A stretch of DNA of 64,000 nt from assembly GCF_019236475.1 (NCBI RefSeq), contig NZ_JAFAIX010000013.1:372001-436000 (forward strand), read 5' to 3'. The position numbers and the translations under genes are program-made. Shown one piece after another: positions 36,545 to 45,141 of this stretch. Source of the DNA: Chitinophaga sp. Lineage in GTDB: Bacteria; Bacteroidota; Bacteroidia; Chitinophagales; Chitinophagaceae. Position 1 is the first letter of the stretch; every line of letters begins with the position of its first letter. Under the pieces are notes generated by a model. That model had not been told where the DNA came from, searched no databases, and worked only from the letters and a program-made list of their open reading frames with translations.

Positions 36545-37885
36545 TTAATTCAATTGTTCCAATGGTAAATTATTTACAGGCGTTGGTTCGTCCAGCACTA
36601 CAGGATCCATCTTAGGCGCAAAAAGGTGCATCATCAACCAGGCCAGCAAATAGGCAATTCCACAGAAAGTAAGGATGATGCCATAGCCGGTGGAAATTTT
36701 GCCTAACAATTTGTAATGATCCAGTATAGAACCTACCAGCAGCGGCGCCAGGGTTCCACCCACAGAACCAGCCATTCCACCAATACCTACAACAGAACTC
36801 ACTGCCTTCTTAGGGAACATATCAGATACGGTGGTAAAAATATTTGCAGACCATGCCTGGTGAGCAGCAGTAGCCAACCCAATCAATCCCAGTCCAATCA
36901 CCAAGTTATTAACATGAGGTACAATAACTACCGGCAATACGCAACATGCAAAAAACAGCATAGATACTTTACGTGCTTTGAACACCGGCCAGCCTTTATT
37001 GATCAGGTAAGATGACAACCAGCCACCACCAATGCTTCCAATACTGGAAATTGAGTAAATCACGATCAGCGGCCAACCTTTGGAGGCTTTCATATCAATA
37101 CCATAAGTGGTAGATAAATAGGTAGGCAGCCAGAAAAGGAAAAACCACCATACCGGATCTGTCAACAGTTTACCAAATATAAACGCCCATGTTTGTTTAA
37201 TGGTAAAGAGTTTCCCCCACTTCACAGAAGATTGTTTCTCGTTTGCAACAGTTACTTCCTCATTATCAGAGTGGATATAATCATACTCTGCTTTGCTAAG
37301 TCGTTTTTGACGGGAAGGAATTTCATACCATATCCACCAGAAGAACAACCATATAAAACCGATAGCTCCGGTCCATAGGAAGGCTGTCTGCCAGTGATAA
37401 TTAGATAAAATCCAGTACACAGTAGGAGGGCCGACAATCGCGGCAATATTAGCACCGGAATTGAATATACCGGTTGCCAGGGCTCTTTCTTTTTTAGGAA
37501 ACCATTCCGCCACAGATTTAATGGCCGCAGGGAAATTACCCGCTTCACTTACACCCAATACAGAACGGGCAGCACCAAAACCAAAGGTAGATCTGGCAGC
37601 AGCATGCGCCATGGCAGAAATACTCCAGACAGCCACCGAAACGGCATATCCCAACTTACTGCCTATACGGTCTATCAGTCGCCCAAATGCCAACAAACCA
37701 AGGGAATATGCTGCAGCAAACGCTGTTACCACATAACCATAATCCTTCTCGGACCAGTTAAACTCTACGGCCAGCGTGTCTTTCAATAATCCAATAACCT
37801 GCCTGTCTACATAATTGATCGTGGTCGCAAAAAACAACAGCGCACATATACGCCAGCGATATTTACCTAAAGTTGTGGAATTCAT
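36545..37885 (-). CDS. exuT: MFS hexuronate transporter ExuT
   Basis: This 446-residue inner-membrane protein has about twelve hydrophobic spans. It belongs to the anion:cation symporter branch of the major facilitator superfamily, which contains ExuT of proteobacteria. Signatures are INYVDRQVIGLLKDTL at the N-terminus, GNFPAAIKSVAEWFPKKERALATGIFNSGANIAAI, and PTYLSTTYGID. It should carry galacturonate or glucuronate into the cell. It is the last gene of the uxaB-uxaC-kdgK-kdgA unit and also has its own operator-promoter inside the end of kdgA. Confidence 0.9.
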   Translation of the reverse strand: MNSTTLGKYRWRICALLFFATTINYVDRQVIGLLKDTLAVEFNWSEKDYGYVVTAFAAAYSLGLLAFGRLIDRIGSKLGYAVSVAVWSISAMAHAAARSTFGFGAARSVLGVSEAGNFPAAIKSVAEWFPKKERALATGIFNSGANIAAIVGPPTVYWILSNYHWQTAFLWTGAIGFIWLFFWWIWYEIPSRQKRLSKAEYDYIHSDNEEVTVANEKQSSVKWGKLFTIKQTWAFIFGKLLTDPVWWFFLFWLPTYLSTTYGIDMKASKGWPLIVIYSISSIGSIGGGWLSSYLINKGWPVFKARKVSMLFFACCVLPVVIVPHVNNLVIGLGLIGLATAAHQAWSANIFTTVSDMFPKKAVSSVVGIGGMAGSVGGTLAPLLVGSILDHYKLLGKISTGYGIILTFCGIAYLLAWLMMHLFAPKMDPVVLDEPTPVNNLPLEQLN

Positions 37886-37914
37886 TTGGCTGAATTTGGT
37901 AATGATAAAGTGGC

Positions 37915-37954
37915 TGAATTTACTGCAAGCCTTTCAGAATTGCAAACGTTTGCA
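37915..37954 (-). promoter_or_regulatory. Perfect LacI operator and overlapping internal promoter for exuT
   Basis: TGCAAACGTTTGCA (37941-37954) lies within the last codons of kdgA. On the minus strand its TTTG is followed by 20 bases and TAAATTCA, whose TAA is also the kdgA stop codon. The -7 box is imperfect (TTCA for TTTG). It suggests separate control of exuT. Confidence 0.65.
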
Positions 37955-38582
37955 TAACTTTTTCTTTCAACGCGGCCCAATCGCGATTCTCTACGACGGA
38001 TTTAGAAACCAGGTTGGATCCCATACCAACACAGATAACACCTGTGTCAAACCAACTCTTCATGCTGGCTGCAGTTGGCTCTACACCACCTGTTGGCATA
38101 AATTTCAATCCAGGAAACAGCGGCTTGATAGCTGCGGCAAAGCCCGGCCCCAGTACATTTCCTGGGAATAATTTCACCAGCCCTGCACCATTTTTCTCTG
38201 CCAATGCTATTTCAGTAGGTGTCATACATCCAGGAATCCAAGTAATCTGGCGCTGGTGGCATATTTCAGCCGTTGCTGGATCTACTATCGGACATACAAT
38301 AAAATCGGCGCCCGCATCTGCAAAGAAAGCGGCATCGGCTGCATTTTTAATAGTGCCAATACCGAGATACATTTCCGGCATAGTGGCTTTCTTACGCTCC
38401 AACATAGCAGTGAAATTCGCTCTAGCAGCGGCACCACGACTCGTAAACTCGAACACGCGAAGTCCTCCGTCATAACAAGCCTGTAACACTTCCAAGCAAA
38501 CGTTTACATCCTCATGATAAAATACAGGGATAATGCCGCTCTGCTGGAAAGCGGCAAAAATAATTTCAGATTTCGGTGCCAT
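37920..38582 (-). CDS. kdgA: 2-dehydro-3-deoxy-phosphogluconate aldolase KdgA
   Basis: This 220-residue class I aldolase cleaves KDPG to pyruvate and glyceraldehyde-3-phosphate. The family blocks FTSRGAAARANF (with the catalytic Glu replaced by a neighbouring pattern VFEFTSR), GIGTIKNAADAAFFADAGADFIVCPI, IPGCMTPTEI and GAGLVKLFPGNVLGPGFA are present; the Lys of VKLFP is the Schiff-base residue. The gene starts 4 bp after kdgK. The 3' end carries the exuT operator, and a weaker operator-like site lies at 38495. Confidence 0.95.
   Translation of the reverse strand: MAPKSEIIFAAFQQSGIIPVFYHEDVNVCLEVLQACYDGGLRVFEFTSRGAAARANFTAMLERKKATMPEMYLGIGTIKNAADAAFFADAGADFIVCPIVDPATAEICHQRQITWIPGCMTPTEIALAEKNGAGLVKLFPGNVLGPGFAAAIKPLFPGLKFMPTGGVEPTAASMKSWFDTGVICVGMGSNLVSKSVVENRDWAALKEKVMQTFAILKGLQ
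38495..38508. promoter_or_regulatory. Weaker LacI-type site inside kdgA
   Basis: AGCAAACGTTTACA matches 12 of 14 positions of the palindrome and lies near the start of the kdgA coding region. No promoter boxes are visible around it. It may be a secondary operator or chance. Confidence 0.35.
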
Positions 38583-38586
38583 ATTT

Positions 38587-39585
38587 CTACATCAATTTAT
38601 AAATGTCATCTACCGAAGTAGTATTAAAATCGCCTTTTACAAAGAATTTGGAATACGCTGCTGCAGCGGCAAAAGAGATAATACCCTGATCATCCTTTCC
38701 TGCCAATTGCCCATGTATCAATCCCGCCATAAAACAATCGCCACTTCCAACTCTGTCTACTACTTGATCGGTGTCGTAAGTCTTACTCACACTTACTTTC
38801 CCTTCGTTGTAATAAAACGCATAGTAATGCGCATGAGTAGGAGCATTGGAGAAACGGAAAGTAAATGCTACGCGTTTGCAACGTTTATAGCGTTCCGTAA
38901 TTTGCTGCGCGACATGTGTTGCTTGTTCCAGATAAATCTCTCTTTTATCCAGCTCCAATGCTGCGTGATTGAGCGAAGTATCCAGCATGGTATGCGCAGC
39001 CCAGATATTTCCCATGATCACATCACAATATTCCACGAGGTCTGGCATTACTTCATAAGGCTTCTTGTGATACTGCCAGAGTTTGCTGCGGAAATTTAGA
39101 TCTGTGGAGATAGTCAGGCCTTTGCGCGTAGCAGCCTTCAAGACTTCCAGGCAGATGGCCGCTGCAGTAGGATTTAAAGCGGGCGTAATAGCGCTCCAAT
39201 GGAACCATTCTGCATCTCCCAACAAACCATCCCAGTTTACTGATCCTGGCTCAATAGCAGAGAAAGAGGAATACTTCCGATCATATACTACCTCTGCATG
39301 CTTCAGGTCACTGCCTTGTGCGAGATAATATATGCCGATACGATCCCCTCCCCACAGCATACGATCCGTTTCAATACCCAGGGCTGTCAGTTGTGCCAGC
39401 ACATCTCTGGAAAGCCCGTTTTCCGGTACTTTACTGAGATAGGAAACAGGTGTTCCCCATTGTGCCAGGGCGGCGGCTACATTGGCCTCTGCACCGCCTA
39501 CGTAGATGGCAGCTGTGTGTTCAGACAACTGCGGGGAAAGCCTCAGCAGGATTTCCCCGAACGTAATTACTTTTACTGCTTTCAT
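38587..39585 (-). CDS. kdgK: 2-keto-3-deoxygluconate kinase KdgK (PfkB family)
   Basis: This 332-residue ribokinase-fold enzyme phosphorylates KDG to KDPG with ATP. The N-terminal VGGAEANVAAALAQWG and the C-terminal DRVGSGDCFMAGLIHG (PfkB motif with catalytic Asp) are clear. Its start overlaps the uxaC stop by one base and kdgA follows 4 bp later. That placement, between isomerase and aldolase genes, supports the KDG substrate among the many PfkB kinases. Confidence 0.92.
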   Translation of the reverse strand: MKAVKVITFGEILLRLSPQLSEHTAAIYVGGAEANVAAALAQWGTPVSYLSKVPENGLSRDVLAQLTALGIETDRMLWGGDRIGIYYLAQGSDLKHAEVVYDRKYSSFSAIEPGSVNWDGLLGDAEWFHWSAITPALNPTAAAICLEVLKAATRKGLTISTDLNFRSKLWQYHKKPYEVMPDLVEYCDVIMGNIWAAHTMLDTSLNHAALELDKREIYLEQATHVAQQITERYKRCKRVAFTFRFSNAPTHAHYYAFYYNEGKVSVSKTYDTDQVVDRVGSGDCFMAGLIHGQLAGKDDQGIISFAAAAAYSKFFVKGDFNTTSVDDIYKLM

Positions 39586-40979
39586 TAGAATCCGAAATAT
39601 GCTTTTGCATTATTGTAACAAATATCCTGGACCATTCTACCCAACCATGCTATATCGTTAGGCAACTCTCCATTCTCTACGTCTTTACCCAGTAGGTTAC
39701 ACAAAATACGACGGAAATATTCATGACGCGAATAAGATAAGAAACTACGTGAATCTGTCAGCATCCCCACAAAGCGGGAAAGCAAGCCCATATTGCTTAA
39801 ACAGTTCATTTGCTTCTCCATTCCGTCTTTCTGATCCAGGAACCACCAGCCGGAACCGTACTGGATCTTACCCGGTACACTACCATCCTGGAAATTGCCC
39901 GCCATCGTTGCAAATACATCATTATCGGCGCCGTTCAGGTTGTACAGAACGGTCTTTGCGAGTTTATTTTTCTTGTCAAGCTCATTCAGGAATGCACTCA
40001 TAGCCATAGCATTCTTCCAATCGCCAATGGAGTCTACGCCTGCATCTGCGCCCAGAGAGGCCAAAAGCCGACTATTATTATTCCTGATCGCGCCTACGTG
40101 AAACTGCTGCGCCCATCCTTTCTCATGGTTCCATTCACATATCTGCAACAGTACTGCTGTCCGGAACTGCTCATTTTCCAGTTCGGTAGCTACTTGCCCC
40201 TTACGCGCTTTCTGGAAAATCCCTTCTAACTCCGCAGGGGTGGCTGTTTTGAAGTAAAAGGCACTCTGCCCATGATCACTTAAACGGCCGCCTTTCGCAT
40301 GGAAATAATCGTGACGCTGCTCTAAACCGGCCATCAGCTTATCAAAGCTGTTGATATCTGTGCTCAGTACTTCCGATAGCTTATCCACAAAGGCATTGAA
40401 CATCGCTGGGTTATCCACAGCCATGGCCCTATCCGGACGGAATGTAGGCAATACCACAGTGCCAAACGGATTGGCTGCAATGGCGGCATGATGCTCCAGC
40501 GAATCCACTGGATCATCTGTGGTGCAAAGCGTTTTAACTTGGTAATGCGTCAGCAGGGATTGGGTGCTGAAATGAGGCAATTGCTCATTGCAGCGCTGAT
40601 AGATACTTTCGGCGGTGGACTCACTCAGCAACTCCTGGATACCAAACGGATTTTTCAGCTCCATATGCGACCAGTGGTACAACGGATTACGCATGGTATA
40701 CGGCGTTGTAGCCGCCCAATGACGAAATTTCGTATAGTCGTCGGCATCTCCAGTGATATATTTCTCCGCTACGCCGTTTGCCCGCATGGCGCGCCACTTG
40801 TAATGATCGCCACGCAGCCAGATGGCTGTCAGATTCTCAAATACTTTGTTCTGTGCAATCTCGTCTGGCGGCAGATGATTATGATAATCAATTACCGGCA
40901 TGGATTGCGCATAATCAAAATATAAACGCTGCGCTGTTGCTGTTTGTAGTAAAAAGTCCTCCGACAAAAATGCTTTCAT
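39585..40979 (-). CDS. uxaC: Glucuronate/galacturonate isomerase UxaC
   Basis: This 464-residue enzyme of the amidohydrolase-like superfamily isomerises D-galacturonate to D-tagaturonate, and D-glucuronate to D-fructuronate. Family blocks are PVIDYHNHLPP (metal-binding His pair), WLRGDHYKWRAMRANGV, TTDDPVDSLEHH, HVGAIRNNNSRLL, LNGADNDVFATMAGNF and LTDSRSFLSYSRHEYFRRILC. It sits between uxaB (14 bp upstream) and kdgK (1-bp overlap). Confidence 0.97.
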   Translation of the reverse strand: MKAFLSEDFLLQTATAQRLYFDYAQSMPVIDYHNHLPPDEIAQNKVFENLTAIWLRGDHYKWRAMRANGVAEKYITGDADDYTKFRHWAATTPYTMRNPLYHWSHMELKNPFGIQELLSESTAESIYQRCNEQLPHFSTQSLLTHYQVKTLCTTDDPVDSLEHHAAIAANPFGTVVLPTFRPDRAMAVDNPAMFNAFVDKLSEVLSTDINSFDKLMAGLEQRHDYFHAKGGRLSDHGQSAFYFKTATPAELEGIFQKARKGQVATELENEQFRTAVLLQICEWNHEKGWAQQFHVGAIRNNNSRLLASLGADAGVDSIGDWKNAMAMSAFLNELDKKNKLAKTVLYNLNGADNDVFATMAGNFQDGSVPGKIQYGSGWWFLDQKDGMEKQMNCLSNMGLLSRFVGMLTDSRSFLSYSRHEYFRRILCNLLGKDVENGELPNDIAWLGRMVQDICYNNAKAYFGF

Positions 40980-40993
40980 ATGCCTTAATGGGT

Positions 40994-42493
40994 TTATAGT
41001 CGTGGAGAAGCCAGCTCCCGACGGATAAACTGCTTAACTCCCTGTTCTTGTAATTGTTCTAAATGTTCACTGATAGTAGCGGTAAATCCAGGGATTTCAT
41101 CTAAGTTCACTTCCCACAAACGCTGATCACGCGCAATCTGCGCTACCATATCGCGGATATTAGTTTGCTCTTGCCAATATGCTGCGAAAATAGCAGCATT
41201 ATCGTCGGTAATCAGGTATTCTTCTCCATCCCGTCCACCATAGTATTTGCCATTTTCTACTTTAACAGGTTTCAGGAACAACAGCATAGCAGCAAATCCC
41301 AGGCACATATGTGCCGGCAACGCTTGATGCTGCTCATAATAACGCACTAACGTACGCACATTACGAGCATTCATTTTGGAGCTCTCCTGGAAAGTGATGC
41401 TAATTAATTTATGCGCAATGAAAGGATTGGCAAACCTATCCAGTACATCTTGGGCAAAGGTGGTTGCCTGCGGACAAATATCCTTGATGGTGGGCAGTAT
41501 CTCCTGCAAGATCACGTGCTGGAAGAAATGCTTCATATATTCATGCTCCATGCACTCATACACGGTATTCAATCCGCTCAGAAATGCCAACGGTACCGCG
41601 GCAGTATGACTACCATTGAGTATACGCAATTTCTGCTCTCTAAACGGCGTGATGCTCGGTGCAATCAACATACGCTCATCCGCAGTATGGAATGACAAAA
41701 CAGATTTAATGAATTCATCCCCTTCTATAGCCCATAAAAGGAAGGGTTCTACTTCTATCCATAGTTTATCTGCATAACCGGCTTTCTGCTCCTGTTCTGC
41801 CAGATTACGGGGCTTTCCGGGCACTATACGATCTACCAAGGAACTACAGAAATGATTTTCAGTGTTAATCCAGTTAATAAATGCCGCCGGCATTTCATTA
41901 AAGGCGGCCAATTGCAATACAATATCCTTCAATAGCTTGCCATTATCCACTACCAGTTCTGTAGGCACAATCACGAAACCAGTGTTGCTGCTGCCTTTAA
42001 AGTACTGGTATCGCTCCCATAATATCGCTAACAGTTTTCCTGGGAAACTGGAAGGTACCCCTTCCAATACCTTCTCGGCTACATATTGAATACCTACTTC
42101 GGTAGTATTGGATATAATTACTTGTAATTCAGGCTGATGCGCGGCCTCTAAGATCTGCGCCCACTCTGCATTCGATTGCAAAACACGGGAAATAGAGGAA
42201 TTGATGAGTACGCTATCAACTAATTCACCTTGGGAAATTCCTTTGATGTGAGTGGTATAGAGACTGTCCTGTTGGTCAAAATCGCTGGTATCTCCATCGG
42301 TGGATTTCACCACTACGATACGACCCTGGAAAATGTCTTTTTTGTTGGCTTTATCCACCAAGTAGTCTACCAGGCCGCGCAAAAGCACGCCGGTGCCGAA
42401 TTGCAATATCCTTTCTGGAAAATTGAACTGAGCTTCATGAACGCCGGAATCTGCTCTTTTTAGAACGAGCTCCTTATTAAGTGTCGGTAACAT
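40994..42493 (-). CDS. uxaB: Tagaturonate reductase UxaB
   Basis: This 499-residue NADH-dependent long-chain polyol dehydrogenase reduces tagaturonate to altronate. It shares the UxaB pattern FPERILQFGTGVLLRGLVDY, SNTTEVGIQY, FCSSLVDRIVPGKPR and the C-terminal KVENGKYYGGRDGEEY, aligning from memory with E. coli UxaB and not UxuB. This marks the route as galacturonate-type. It is the first gene of the uxaB-uxaC-kdgK-kdgA-exuT unit. No good copy of the 14-bp operator lies upstream. Confidence 0.92.
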   Translation of the reverse strand: MLPTLNKELVLKRADSGVHEAQFNFPERILQFGTGVLLRGLVDYLVDKANKKDIFQGRIVVVKSTDGDTSDFDQQDSLYTTHIKGISQGELVDSVLINSSISRVLQSNAEWAQILEAAHQPELQVIISNTTEVGIQYVAEKVLEGVPSSFPGKLLAILWERYQYFKGSSNTGFVIVPTELVVDNGKLLKDIVLQLAAFNEMPAAFINWINTENHFCSSLVDRIVPGKPRNLAEQEQKAGYADKLWIEVEPFLLWAIEGDEFIKSVLSFHTADERMLIAPSITPFREQKLRILNGSHTAAVPLAFLSGLNTVYECMEHEYMKHFFQHVILQEILPTIKDICPQATTFAQDVLDRFANPFIAHKLISITFQESSKMNARNVRTLVRYYEQHQALPAHMCLGFAAMLLFLKPVKVENGKYYGGRDGEEYLITDDNAAIFAAYWQEQTNIRDMVAQIARDQRLWEVNLDEIPGFTATISEHLEQLQEQGVKQFIRRELASPRL

Positions 42494-42599
42494 TTACATC
42501 TTAGCTTTGGACAATAAATATAGCGCGCTAAGTTAATAATTTGTAGCAAGAAGCTAAATAAATCCTCAAATTGGGAAAATGATATCATCAAATAGTCAA

Positions 42600-42667
42600 A
42601 ATCGATTGTGGTATTGGCATAATCGATAATATATGTACCAGGGTTGGCGGGATTTTAAGTAATTTTG
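42600..42667 (+). promoter_or_regulatory. mnmA promoter region with duplicated AATCGAT
   Basis: TAATTTTG (42660-42667) is an exact TAnnTTTG box 20 bases before the mnmA ATG. Upstream, AATCGAT occurs twice (42600-42606 and 42621-42627) with starts 21 bases apart, two helical turns. It could be a binding site for either divergent gene, uxaB or mnmA. Confidence 0.45.
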
Positions 42668-42687
42668 CAGCCTTAAATTAATTGTAA

Positions 42688-43800
42688 ATGAGCAAGCTTG
42701 GAAAAGTGCTGGTTGCCATGAGTGGCGGTATTGACAGTACAGTTACAGCACTGATGCTACATGAACAGGGCTATGAAGTGGTGGGTATCACCATGAAAAC
42801 CTGGGATTACGCTTCAGCGGGTGCCAGCAAGAAAGAAACCGGCTGCTGTAACCTCGATTCATTCAACGATGCCCGCGCAGCCGCAGTGCATCACGGTTTC
42901 CCGCACTTTGTGCTGGATATCAGGGACGAATTCGGCGACTTCGTAATCAATAATTTCGTAGATGAATACATTGCAGGACGCACTCCTAATCCTTGTGTAC
43001 TCTGCAATACCCATATCAAATGGCGCGCACTGATGAAACGTGCGGATGCAATGGACTGCGAATTTATTGCTACCGGTCACTATGCCCAGATTCGTCAACA
43101 TGATAATGGTCGACATGTCATCAGCAAAGGTATAGATGAATTAAAGGATCAAAGCTACGTACTGTGGGGTATCCAACAGGATGTATTGGCACGCACCATA
43201 CTGCCATTAGGGAATTACCGCAAAACCGAAATCAGACAGATGGCCTTCGATTTTGGCTATCCTGAACTGGCGAAGAAAGCAGAAAGCTATGAAATCTGCT
43301 TTGTTCCAGACAACGACTACCGCGGATTCCTGAAACGCAAAGTGGATGGCCTGGAAGAGCGTGTAAACGGCGGTAATTTCGTCCTCGCAGATGGTACGAT
43401 CGTAGGAAAACACAAAGGTTATCCTTTCTATACCATCGGTCAGCGTAAAGGACTGGATATTGCACTCGGACGTCCGGTGTTTGTAACGGAAATCATTCCG
43501 GAAACCAATACTGTCGTACTGGGTAATGAGGATGAATTGCAGAAGAATATAATGACTGTAGGTGGCCTGAATATGGGTAAATACGAAACCATTCCGGATG
43601 GCATGGAAGCGATTACCAAAATCCGCTACAAAGATAAAGGCGCGCTCAGCAACCTCCATAACGAAAACGGTCTGATCAAAGTGAACTTCTACGAAAACGT
43701 AAAAGGTATCGCTCCTGGCCAGTCTGCCGTATTCTACGAAGGCGACGATGTAATTGCCGGTGGTATCATTCACCGCGCAGCTACATTAGACAACCTGTAA
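42688..43800 (+). CDS. mnmA: tRNA 2-thiouridine(34) synthase MnmA
   Basis: This 370-residue cytoplasmic enzyme adds sulfur to the wobble uridine of Lys, Glu and Gln tRNAs. The PP-loop SGGIDS (12-17) binds ATP. The two catalytic cysteines are Cys103 (NPCVLCN) and Cys204 (YEICFVPD). The C-terminal beta domains carry GLDIALGRPVFVTEI and GIAPGQSAVFYEGDDVIAGG. Length and motifs are normal for the family. It is divergent from uxaB and convergent with the RNA methyltransferase gene. Confidence 0.97.
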   Translation: MSKLGKVLVAMSGGIDSTVTALMLHEQGYEVVGITMKTWDYASAGASKKETGCCNLDSFNDARAAAVHHGFPHFVLDIRDEFGDFVINNFVDEYIAGRTPNPCVLCNTHIKWRALMKRADAMDCEFIATGHYAQIRQHDNGRHVISKGIDELKDQSYVLWGIQQDVLARTILPLGNYRKTEIRQMAFDFGYPELAKKAESYEICFVPDNDYRGFLKRKVDGLEERVNGGNFVLADGTIVGKHKGYPFYTIGQRKGLDIALGRPVFVTEIIPETNTVVLGNEDELQKNIMTVGGLNMGKYETIPDGMEAITKIRYKDKGALSNLHNENGLIKVNFYENVKGIAPGQSAVFYEGDDVIAGGIIHRAATLDNL

Positions 43801-43805
43801 AGAGT

Positions 43806-43930
43806 CCTGTCGTCCCTGCCCAGCAGGTAAGTACAACAAAATTTCCTTCCTGTCGTCCCTGCCCAGTGGGCAGGATGACGAAAAAGATAAAAAAAATGGC
43901 GTAACGTCGCAGACGTTACGCCATTTTTTT
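43806..43930 (+). repeat. Composite palindromic intergenic element, copy 2, with terminator stem
   Basis: CCTGTCGTCCCTGCCCAG occurs twice (43806-43823 and 43849-43866). The second copy forms a palindrome with GGGCAGG, then runs into CGAAAAAGATAAAAA and a perfect 19-bp stem (43890-43908 paired with 43912-43930, loop GCA) ending in T residues. The order of parts is the same as on the minus strand at 878-801. Here it lies between the convergent mnmA and rsmB-type genes, and the stem should terminate both. Confidence 0.85.
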
Positions 43931-43953
43931 TATTACAAAAGCTGCAAGTACAG

Positions 43954-45123
43954 CTATTCTTTATTCCTAAATCGCACCGCATACATCGTATCCGCACCAT
44001 TACCATAACCCGGAATCACGCCCCCCTCCTCAACTTCCAACGAGCTGTTAGCTGTGATGTACTCTACCACTGCTTCGTTTTCTTTTCTAAACACAGAGCA
44101 GGTAATATAAATGAACACACCACCGGGTTTTACAAAAGGTATAACGTTAGTGGCTATACGTTTTTGTAAGTCGTGGAATTTGTCGATTTCTTCTTTCTTG
44201 AAAAAGCGAAGATTCTCTGGCGTACGGCCCCAAGTACCAGAACCGCTACAAGGTGCATCCAGGATGATACCATCGAATTTTACACGTCCCATTGTCCCAG
44301 GAAACGCAGGATTGGTAAGGTCTGCCACCCTTGCCTCATAATTTTTGATACCAGCCGCAGTAAAGCGTTGCTGTAAATTTTCCAGGATAGACCGCCGTAC
44401 ATCACTTACTAACAGTTGCACGCCTGGCTGCTGATCACGCAGCAGGATGGATTTACCGCCGCTAGCCGCACAACAATCCCACCAGCTTTGGCCTTTCGCA
44501 GGCTTAAACAACAAACCTGTTTGTTGACTGCTAGCATCCTGTACTTCATACCAACTCTTATCTTTCAGGATATCTTCTATTTTGGTACCATTCGGTAACG
44601 CAAGCGTAGTGCGGTTTTCCAGGAGCTCATACGGTATGCCGTTTTTTTGTAAGGCAGACACGATCTGCTCCTGCTTGTTATTGCGCACGCGTAAGAAGAA
44701 ATGTGGTTGCCGCAGATAGCTCCAGGCAAAAGCATCCGCATCAATTCCTTGCGAAAGCTCGTCAATAAAGGGAAACAACTGACTAGCGGTGAGACTGCCA
44801 GCCCTACTGATTTCCAGCTTTTCTTGCGGAGTTGCGGCGATATGCTGGTTCCACTCTGGTCGTAACTGTTCCAACAAATCATTGGATTGCTGTTCACAAA
44901 GGAAGGTTCCCAATAGCAACCGCTCTGAGATATCCAAATCCATATGCCACCATCCCAGGCGGAAATAATGGTACACCAACTGTGAAATCCAGCGCCGGTC
45001 GCGGCTTCCCATCTGTGGGTGCTGCTTAAAAAATGCTTTCAGAAAATGATGCAGCGGAAGATCGCCTTTATAGCTGTTGATTACCTTGGCTGCTGATACG
45101 AGATAACTTTCCCAACGGGTCAT
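43954..45123 (-). CDS. RsmB/NOP-family rRNA (cytosine-C5) methyltransferase
   Basis: This 389-residue SAM-dependent RNA m5C methyltransferase starts at 45123 (MTRWESYLVSAAKV). The frame is open to 45237, but that part is encoded by GCAAAG repeat DNA and is not conserved-looking. The N-terminal region is NusB-like. The catalytic part has WWDCCAASGGKSILL (SAM), DAPCSGSGTWGRTPE and FIYITCSVFRKENE, supplying both active cysteines. The target is probably 16S rRNA, but RsmB versus RsmF type cannot be settled by eye. Confidence 0.9.
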   Translation of the reverse strand: MTRWESYLVSAAKVINSYKGDLPLHHFLKAFFKQHPQMGSRDRRWISQLVYHYFRLGWWHMDLDISERLLLGTFLCEQQSNDLLEQLRPEWNQHIAATPQEKLEISRAGSLTASQLFPFIDELSQGIDADAFAWSYLRQPHFFLRVRNNKQEQIVSALQKNGIPYELLENRTTLALPNGTKIEDILKDKSWYEVQDASSQQTGLLFKPAKGQSWWDCCAASGGKSILLRDQQPGVQLLVSDVRRSILENLQQRFTAAGIKNYEARVADLTNPAFPGTMGRVKFDGIILDAPCSGSGTWGRTPENLRFFKKEEIDKFHDLQKRIATNVIPFVKPGGVFIYITCSVFRKENEAVVEYITANSSLEVEEGGVIPGYGNGADTMYAVRFRNKE

Positions 45124-45141
45124 GCGCGAAGTTAGCTTTTT

